Origin: Boseongicola aestuarii
GTDB lineage: Bacteria; Pseudomonadota; Alphaproteobacteria; Rhodobacterales; Rhodobacteraceae
DNA length: 64,000 bases
Reading direction: 5' to 3'
Assembly (NCBI RefSeq): GCF_900184815.1
Contig: NZ_FXXQ01000006.1
Span: 62,001 to 126,000, forward strand
Shown here piece after piece: positions 59,351-64,000 of this stretch. Positions within the stretch are counted from its first letter, which is position 1, and the number at the start of each line of letters is the position of its first letter. Under the pieces are notes generated by a model. The model was not told the origin of the DNA. It saw only the letters and a program-made list of their open reading frames with translations, and did not search any database. A program made the translations under genes and the position numbers.

Positions 59351-60307
59351 TTATTTCAAGCCGACTTCTTCAAAGAACCTGAGTGCGCCGGGGTGAAATT
59401 CGGCAATACCTGGGTCACCACGCATGTTTTCGGGCCGGAATGCGCGCATCGGTGGAAATGTCTCGCCCATAACCGCAGCGTTTTCATACATTGCTTTCGC
59501 CATTGCGTAGACGTCGTCATCCGAAGCGTTGGCATGCGTAAAAATCACTTGTGGAAAAGCGATGTAGGTGGCTTCCTCCAAGACGCCAGGCATGGCGCCT
59601 TCGGGCAGCGTCATGAAAAAGGCAGTCGGCCAGTGCTCGCGTGCGGCTGCAAGTGCTGCGTCGCTGTCATCTTCAACACCGAGCGCGCGCAGGCCGCCGA
59701 CCGCGGCGTCGGCTTCCCGAACCTTGCCGGCCCCGTGTGCGAAAATGAAGCCGACGGTATCGCCTGCCATAAACGCATCGGCGCCCGCCACAACCGACGC
59801 AACCGAGACTTGTTCCACGTCGTCACGGGTCATTCCGGCTGTCGCATAAAATGCCGATAGCTGCGGCAGGATCGTGTTCTGAGCTGTATAGCCGTCGGTC
59901 ATTGCTTGGCCGCGGAGATCGGACACCTTCATGATATCACTGTCGGCGCGCACAAAGATGGCCTCGATAAGTGGCTGAAGATGCGCGACAACGCGAAGGT
60001 TGGGGTTAGTTCGACCGCCCCACCAAGCCTCACCCGTGATGGCGTAGTTTACCTCTTGAAGGTTTGCCACACCAAACTCGATGCCGCCCTGATCGATAAA
60101 GGGGATGAATTGGTTTGGGCTGGTCGCCGGCTGTATTGTTGTGTTCAGTCCACCTGCGTTTGCCGCGTTCGCGACGGCTGTTCCTATGTTGTGAAAGAGC
60201 GACCCCGGATTTGAGGTGGCGATGCCAACGCTCTGAGCCGAAGCAGGTGCGGCTGCAGCCGCGGAAATGCTGAAAGCCGCCAAACCGGCAGCAATTATTC
60301 TGTTCAT
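59351..60307 (-). CDS. TAXI-family TRAP transporter substrate-binding protein
   Basis: A 318-residue periplasmic protein with a signal peptide (MNRIIAAGLAAFSISAAAAAP, cleavage near residue 24). The TAXI-type mature domain follows: VGIATSNPGSLFHNIGTAVANAANAGG, QGGIEFGVANLQEV and DLRGQAMTDGYTAQNTIL. ATG 60307 follows GGGAGGATAAAC. First gene of the leftward operon TAXI-TRAP-IclR-ALDH-monooxygenase-SDR. The putative operator at 60324-60360 lies just upstream. Confidence 0.92.
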   Translation of the reverse strand: MNRIIAAGLAAFSISAAAAAPASAQSVGIATSNPGSLFHNIGTAVANAANAGGLNTTIQPATSPNQFIPFIDQGGIEFGVANLQEVNYAITGEAWWGGRTNPNLRVVAHLQPLIEAIFVRADSDIMKVSDLRGQAMTDGYTAQNTILPQLSAFYATAGMTRDDVEQVSVASVVAGADAFMAGDTVGFIFAHGAGKVREADAAVGGLRALGVEDDSDAALAAAREHWPTAFFMTLPEGAMPGVLEEATYIAFPQVIFTHANASDDDVYAMAKAMYENAAVMGETFPPMRAFRPENMRGDPGIAEFHPGALRFFEEVGLK

Positions 60308-60323
60308 GTTTATCCTCCCGTTG

Positions 60324-60360
60324 ATCTCGTAGTTGATGCTAGAATCCCAACTATCGAGAT
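60324..60360. promoter_or_regulatory. long interrupted inverted repeat in the TRAP/decarboxylase divergent region
   Basis: ATCTCGTAGTTG (60324-60335) and CAACTATCGAGAT (60348-60360) are complementary over 12 positions with one extra T. The centre lies between the divergent starts at 60307 and 60416. It is the best candidate for the IclR-family regulator site controlling both directions. Confidence 0.65.
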
Positions 60361-60415
60361 TAGTTTGACAATAAGCGGTGTATCGCGAATATCAAGCGGA
60401 ACGATGGGAGGCTGA

Positions 60416-62107
60416 ATGAACGCGGAGACGATGACACCGCAAACGGGCGCGGATGCTCTTTTGATGGCGTTGTCACGCCTTGGGGTGACGTATCTATTCG
60501 CAAATGCCGGGACCGATTTTCCGCCGCTTATCGAAGGGCTCGCCAAGCTCCCTACACACTGTATCCCGAAAGCCGTGACGATCCCGCATGAGACAGTAGC
60601 GGTGGGCATGGCCCACGGATATTGGTTGGTCACCGGCGAGCCTCAGGCGGTGATGGTCCATGTGAACGTCGGGCTTGCGAACGCAGTTATGGGCGCGATC
60701 AACTCTGCGTCTGATCATATCCCGATTTATCTGTTGTCTGGCCGGACACCCCTGACGGAAGCTGGGCGAGAAGGAGGACGAGTCACGCCCATCCAGTACG
60801 CACAGGAGATGTTCGATCAGACTGCGCTGGTGCGCGGATCGGTCAAATACGATTACGAGATCCGTTATCCGGAACAGGCTGACAGCGTTCTCGTCCGCGC
60901 CGCAACCATTGCGAACTCTGATCCTAAGGGTCCGGTCTATCTGAGTTTGCCCCGCGAACCGCTTTGCGAAGCATTGCCAGCTAACTTCTCGCCGGCGCCG
61001 GTTTCGCCAGCGAATGCGGCGGTTATGCCGTCTGAAGGTGAGATAGCCCGACTGGCAGGCTGGATTGACGCTGCACAAATGCCGCTTGTCATCTGTCAGC
61101 GCGGCGATCCCAAGGGACGCCTTGGTGAGGTATTGTCGTCGAGCGCGCGCGACCTTGGGCTTGCCGTGGTTGAGCCTTTTTCCGTTCGGAACGTGCTTGC
61201 CGGAAGCGACCCGACGCTGATCGGTTATACTCCAGACGCCATAGGCGAGGCTGATCTAATCATCGTCCTCGACAGTGGCGTGCCATGGATAGAACGCACG
61301 ACGCAACCACCAGAAAATTCACGTGTTGTACACGTTGGACCCGATCCTTTGTTCGCGGATCGACCGGTCAGAGGCTTTCGAAGCGACCTCAATCTCGTTG
61401 GTGATCCGGCCCGAGTTCTCGAGGCACTTGCGCAACGAGCCGCATCGAACCCGTCGCGGCGCGCCCGCGTCGAAGCGATGAGTCAAGCGCGGGTGAAGGA
61501 GGTCGAGGCCAGACTATCAAAACCTGGCGTAGGTGAATACGCGTCACCGGCTTGGTTTAGCAGGGCTATATCGGATATCATGGATGAAACGGCGGTCGCC
61601 TTTAGCGAACTGGGCCTTGTCCCTGGCTTCATGCGCCTGAAGGGTCCGAACCGGCTATTCAGCAACCCGCATTCTGGTGGGCTTGGATGGGGGCTTCCTG
61701 CCGCGCTCGGCGCACAAATGGCGGATCGGGATCGGCTGGTGATCGCGGCAGTAGGTGACGGTTCGTACATGTTCGCAAACCCCGTGGCCTGTCACCAGGT
61801 CGCTGAAGCGCACGAACTTCCGGTGCTGACAATCGTCAAGAACAACGCGGGCTGGAATGCCGTTCGTCGAGCAGTACGAGGGGCCTATCCGAATGGTGCT
61901 GCGATGGCGCGAAACGAAGTGCCTCTGACGTCGCTTGAGCCGCTTCCGGATTTTGCTGCAATCGCGCGGGCCTCGCGAGCTCATGCCGAGCGTATTGAAA
62001 ACGCCGTTGATTTGCCCGCGGCTCTTGCCCGCGCGGTCGAATTCATTCGCAAGGAACGGCGGCAGGTCTTGCTTGACGTTCGCGTGGCCGCAACGGACAC
62101 CTTCTAG
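60416..62107 (+). CDS. thiamine-diphosphate enzyme, benzoylformate decarboxylase-like
   Basis: A 563-residue ThDP enzyme of the acetolactate synthase/2-oxo-acid decarboxylase group. It has the GVTYLFANAGTDFPPLIEG opening, the cofactor Glu in IPHETVAVGMAHGY and the ThDP/Mg motif VGDGSYMFANP to NNAGW near residue 440. ATG 60416 has GGGAGG upstream. With an aldehyde dehydrogenase in the divergent operon, decarboxylation of an aromatic 2-oxo acid to an aldehyde is likely, as in mandelate degradation. Acetolactate synthase is less likely because FAD-domain motifs are not evident and there is no small subunit. The substrate is inferred. Confidence 0.83.
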   Translation: MNAETMTPQTGADALLMALSRLGVTYLFANAGTDFPPLIEGLAKLPTHCIPKAVTIPHETVAVGMAHGYWLVTGEPQAVMVHVNVGLANAVMGAINSASDHIPIYLLSGRTPLTEAGREGGRVTPIQYAQEMFDQTALVRGSVKYDYEIRYPEQADSVLVRAATIANSDPKGPVYLSLPREPLCEALPANFSPAPVSPANAAVMPSEGEIARLAGWIDAAQMPLVICQRGDPKGRLGEVLSSSARDLGLAVVEPFSVRNVLAGSDPTLIGYTPDAIGEADLIIVLDSGVPWIERTTQPPENSRVVHVGPDPLFADRPVRGFRSDLNLVGDPARVLEALAQRAASNPSRRARVEAMSQARVKEVEARLSKPGVGEYASPAWFSRAISDIMDETAVAFSELGLVPGFMRLKGPNRLFSNPHSGGLGWGLPAALGAQMADRDRLVIAAVGDGSYMFANPVACHQVAEAHELPVLTIVKNNAGWNAVRRAVRGAYPNGAAMARNEVPLTSLEPLPDFAAIARASRAHAERIENAVDLPAALARAVEFIRKERRQVLLDVRVAATDTF

Positions 62108-62848
62108 ATGACAGTCTTTGACATTCTCCTCGCGATTTCTGCGATTGCGCTTGGCGGCTTCCTCAAAGGCGCGACAGGGGCAGGAGCGCCGGTTGTTGGT
62201 GTGCCAATCCTGGCGCTTGCGCTGGGCGTCCAGCATGCGGTCGCGATTTTCGCGGTTCTGAATTTGATGTCCAATGCCTGGCAGGCATGGGCGTATCGTG
62301 ACGGATGGGGGTCTTTCAGGTTCGTGGCGAGTTTCGCCATAAGCGGCGCTCTTGGGGCTGCTATGGGCACAGTTCTTCTTGCGTCTTTACCCACCGACAC
62401 TCTGATGGGTGGGCTTGCCTGTGTCGTTTTTTTCTATGTTGCCCTCAGGCTACTCAGACCAGATTGGAAAATCCAACGTGGTAGAGCCGAACGTGTCGCC
62501 GGGCCCATAGGATTTCTTGGCGGACTTATGCAGGGCGCTGGTGGAATCTCGGCCCCGATCTCGGTCACTTTCCTGAATGCGATGCGCCTTGAGCGGCAGG
62601 AATTCATTGCTACGATTTCAATTTTCTTTTTCATGATGTCGATGTTGCAAATCCCAACCCAGATCGCGTTAGGTGTCCTTGACTGGGAGCGGGCGGGAAT
62701 GGCGGTATTGGCCGCAATTCCGCTTTTTGGTGCGATGCCACTGGGCGAGAGAGCCGCGAAACACATCTCAAAAGCGGCGTTCGATAAGCTGATTTTGGTT
62801 CTTTTGTCCGTCGTCGCGCTACGCCTCGCTTATCAAGCGCTGACTTGA
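62108..62848 (+). CDS. sulfite exporter TauE/SafE family membrane protein
   Basis: A 246-residue inner-membrane protein with about eight hydrophobic segments. The paired glycine-rich motifs GGFLKGATGAGAPVVGVPIL (residue 16) and GFLGGLMQGAGGISAPISV (residue 138) are the duplicated halves of this family. ATG 62108 follows the decarboxylase stop directly, so the two are co-transcribed. Family members carry small organic anions or sulfite. Here it may export an aromatic acid or by-product. Sequence alone gives no substrate. Confidence 0.85.
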   Translation: MTVFDILLAISAIALGGFLKGATGAGAPVVGVPILALALGVQHAVAIFAVLNLMSNAWQAWAYRDGWGSFRFVASFAISGALGAAMGTVLLASLPTDTLMGGLACVVFFYVALRLLRPDWKIQRGRAERVAGPIGFLGGLMQGAGGISAPISVTFLNAMRLERQEFIATISIFFFMMSMLQIPTQIALGVLDWERAGMAVLAAIPLFGAMPLGERAAKHISKAAFDKLILVLLSVVALRLAYQALT

Positions 62849-62892
62849 GTCGGGTTGTTTGCTGGACAAGATAAACCCAGGGAGGAGACCCA

Positions 62893-63687
62893 ATGACCGA
62901 TACAACCCCCGCCGTAGATCTCGACGCCGCAGAGGCCGAAGTCGATCTGCCTGAAATTGGCGATACTTCCAGATACGACGCGTTGATGCAGGTGATCCGT
63001 AATCGGGTCACAGTCAGAAAATTCGATTCTGAATACGTCGTGCCTGAGGCGCATTTCGAGATGATAATTGAGGCTGCGCGTCACGGCCCCTCGGGTGCCA
63101 ATGCGCAGCCCTGGCAATACATCGTCGTTCGTGACCAAGCTATGAAGCAGCAGATCACGGACTACTTCGTGGCCGAGCAGCGATTTCGTGCAAAAGCCAA
63201 GATGAAGTTCCCAACACCCGATTATCGGGGGCTTGCAACTGCGCCTGGATTTGTCGTGGTTTGTTCTGACATGCGCTGGACTAATGCTTTTCCGGTGCTG
63301 AACGACGGCTCTGATCTTGATCGGATGTATCATGAGAACGCGGAGCGAATCCTTCTGCAATCAATTGCCGCGTCGACGATGTCGGCACATCTTGCTGCTG
63401 CGGCGCTTGGATACAATGTTTGGTGGGTCACGGCGATAGGACAGCAAGAGGCGCAGGACGCGATCCGGCCCTTGCTGGGTATTCCTGACGAAATATCGGT
63501 TCTCGATATCATGCTTTTTGGTCCGGCGGCTGCAGCGCCCTATAAGCGGTGGCGTCGACCACAGGAAGAAATCCTTCATTGGGATACATATAATCCCGAC
63601 CACTTCATGACGGATGAAGAGCTGACCGACTGGATCAAGACGCGGCGCCACAAAGTGATGTACAAGGACGCTTCAAAGATCGACTAG
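62893..63687 (+). CDS. nitroreductase family protein
   Basis: A 264-residue FMN-dependent oxidoreductase. VIRNRVTVRKFDSEYVVP (residues 34-51) has the FMN-binding Arg, followed by ARHGPSGANAQPWQYIVV and ALGYNVWWVTAIG near the C-terminus. ATG 62893 follows GGGAGGAG. A 32-residue acidic leader precedes the conserved part. It is the last gene of the decarboxylase-TauE operon, 44 bases downstream. Family members reduce nitroaromatics, quinones or dehalogenate phenols. A function in reductive steps on a substituted aromatic ring would fit but is inference. Confidence 0.85.
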   Translation: MTDTTPAVDLDAAEAEVDLPEIGDTSRYDALMQVIRNRVTVRKFDSEYVVPEAHFEMIIEAARHGPSGANAQPWQYIVVRDQAMKQQITDYFVAEQRFRAKAKMKFPTPDYRGLATAPGFVVVCSDMRWTNAFPVLNDGSDLDRMYHENAERILLQSIAASTMSAHLAAAALGYNVWWVTAIGQQEAQDAIRPLLGIPDEISVLDIMLFGPAAAAPYKRWRRPQEEILHWDTYNPDHFMTDEELTDWIKTRRHKVMYKDASKID

Positions 63688-64000
63688 GAGATCACGACGC
63701 CCTTTGTTGGCTTGGCGCTTGCCAGATTTGGTTTCGTCCGCCGGTGTCTTGTTCCGTAGTCCTCACGGCCTCGCGGCATTCGATGTCAATGGGTGTGGTA
63801 AGGGATTTGGTCGTCCATGCAAGGGGCGCTCGTTCGGTTTTTCAACAGATAGGCAAGCGCTCGGTGTCTCGCCGCAAAATAGACTAGGCCTGAAGAAATC
63901 GGGCTAAGCCATGCTGATGATGAGCTGATGCTTGGCGCGCCGTTTGGGCAATTATGTATACAATATCGTAGTAAAATCCGAAAATAACCGCCCCAATCGC
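63688..64000. other. gene-poor right edge of the window
   Basis: There are 313 bases with no supported gene. The open frame at 63704-63907 has no domain and no ribosome site. A TGTATACA-centred palindrome at 63953-63966 may be an operator for a gene beyond the edge. Base composition becomes A/T-richer in the last 60 bases, as in a promoter region. Confidence 0.45.
63953..63966. promoter_or_regulatory. possible GntR-type operator
   Basis: TTATGTATACAATA has the perfect core TGTATACA, resembling sites of GntR/FCD regulators (TTGTATACAA-like). The gene it might control is outside the window. Confidence 0.35.

Noticed and set aside
63704-63907. 67-residue frame at the right edge
   Set aside because: No ribosome site and no similarity to any family I know. 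It lies in a probable intergenic region.

Overview
The window looks like a chromosomal segment of an alphaproteobacterium of the Rhodobacteraceae (Roseobacter/Rhodobacter type). The main reasons are the trgA-trgB-cysK order known from Rhodobacter sphaeroides, the glnB-glnA pair, several family 1 and family 2 sugar ABC operons, a fused TAXI-type TRAP permease, and frequent GTG/TTG starts in GC-rich sequence. I see no CRISPR array, rRNA, phage or replication origin.

Layout. (1) 0.3-17 kb is a myo-inositol catabolic region. iolD-iolC-iolB-fructose-bisphosphate-aldolase-like-iolG run leftward. Two Gfo/Idh/MocA dehydrogenases and an IolE-like enzyme run rightward. A LacI-type regulator sits head to head with an ABC importer operon, which continues into a second IolB, a PhyH-family dioxygenase and a sulfatase/phosphonate-monoester-hydrolase-like enzyme. 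Two copies of the palindrome TGCAACCGGTTGCA, one in each divergent promoter region, tie the halves into one probable regulon. (2) 17-28.7 kb is ordinary core: dusA, a decayed formylglycine-generating-enzyme piece, a TauE/SafE protein, glnBA, a small secreted protein, NAD(P)HX repair genes split by one in-frame stop, a cyclopropane-fatty-acid synthase, trgAB-cysK, an alanyl-tRNA editing protein and tRNA-Ser(GGA). (3) 28.7-29.2 kb is insertion-sequence debris directly behind the tRNA. (4) 29.4-40.1 kb is a complete catabolic operon: binding protein, two permeases, a 62-residue membrane protein, two ATPases, a fused DhaKL-type kinase, a LacI regulator, a TIM-barrel isomerase and a Gfo/Idh/MocA dehydrogenase. 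Two palindromes 31 bp apart precede it. (5) 40.2-46.8 kb is an accessory island between decayed IS6-like transposases. It carries DoxX, a citryl-CoA-lyase-like protein, a phenylacetate-CoA-ligase-like enzyme, a VOC protein and a core MetE protein. (6) 46.9-48.9 kb has a dienelactone hydrolase, a DUF1932-type dehydrogenase and a truncated TcuB. (7) 49.1-63.7 kb is aromatic catabolism: pobA-pcaD-pcaC-pcaH-pcaG, then an SDR, an MhpA-like monooxygenase, an aldehyde dehydrogenase and an IclR regulator with a TAXI-TRAP importer. Opposite these are a benzoylformate-decarboxylase-like enzyme, a second TauE protein and a nitroreductase.

How the parts may work together. Region 1 turns inositol into 2-deoxy-5-keto-gluconate 6-phosphate and then triose phosphate plus malonate semialdehyde. 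Its extra hydrolase and dioxygenase suggest that a conjugated inositol is also used. Region 7 may import an aromatic 2-oxo acid, decarboxylate it to an aldehyde, oxidise that to an acid and, if 4-hydroxylated, pass it through PobA and PcaHG. pcaB and the lower beta-ketoadipate genes are not in the window. Region 5 has the parts of a CoA-dependent carbon-carbon cleavage route that I cannot match to a known pathway. Substrate assignments for regions 4, 5 and 7 are inference.
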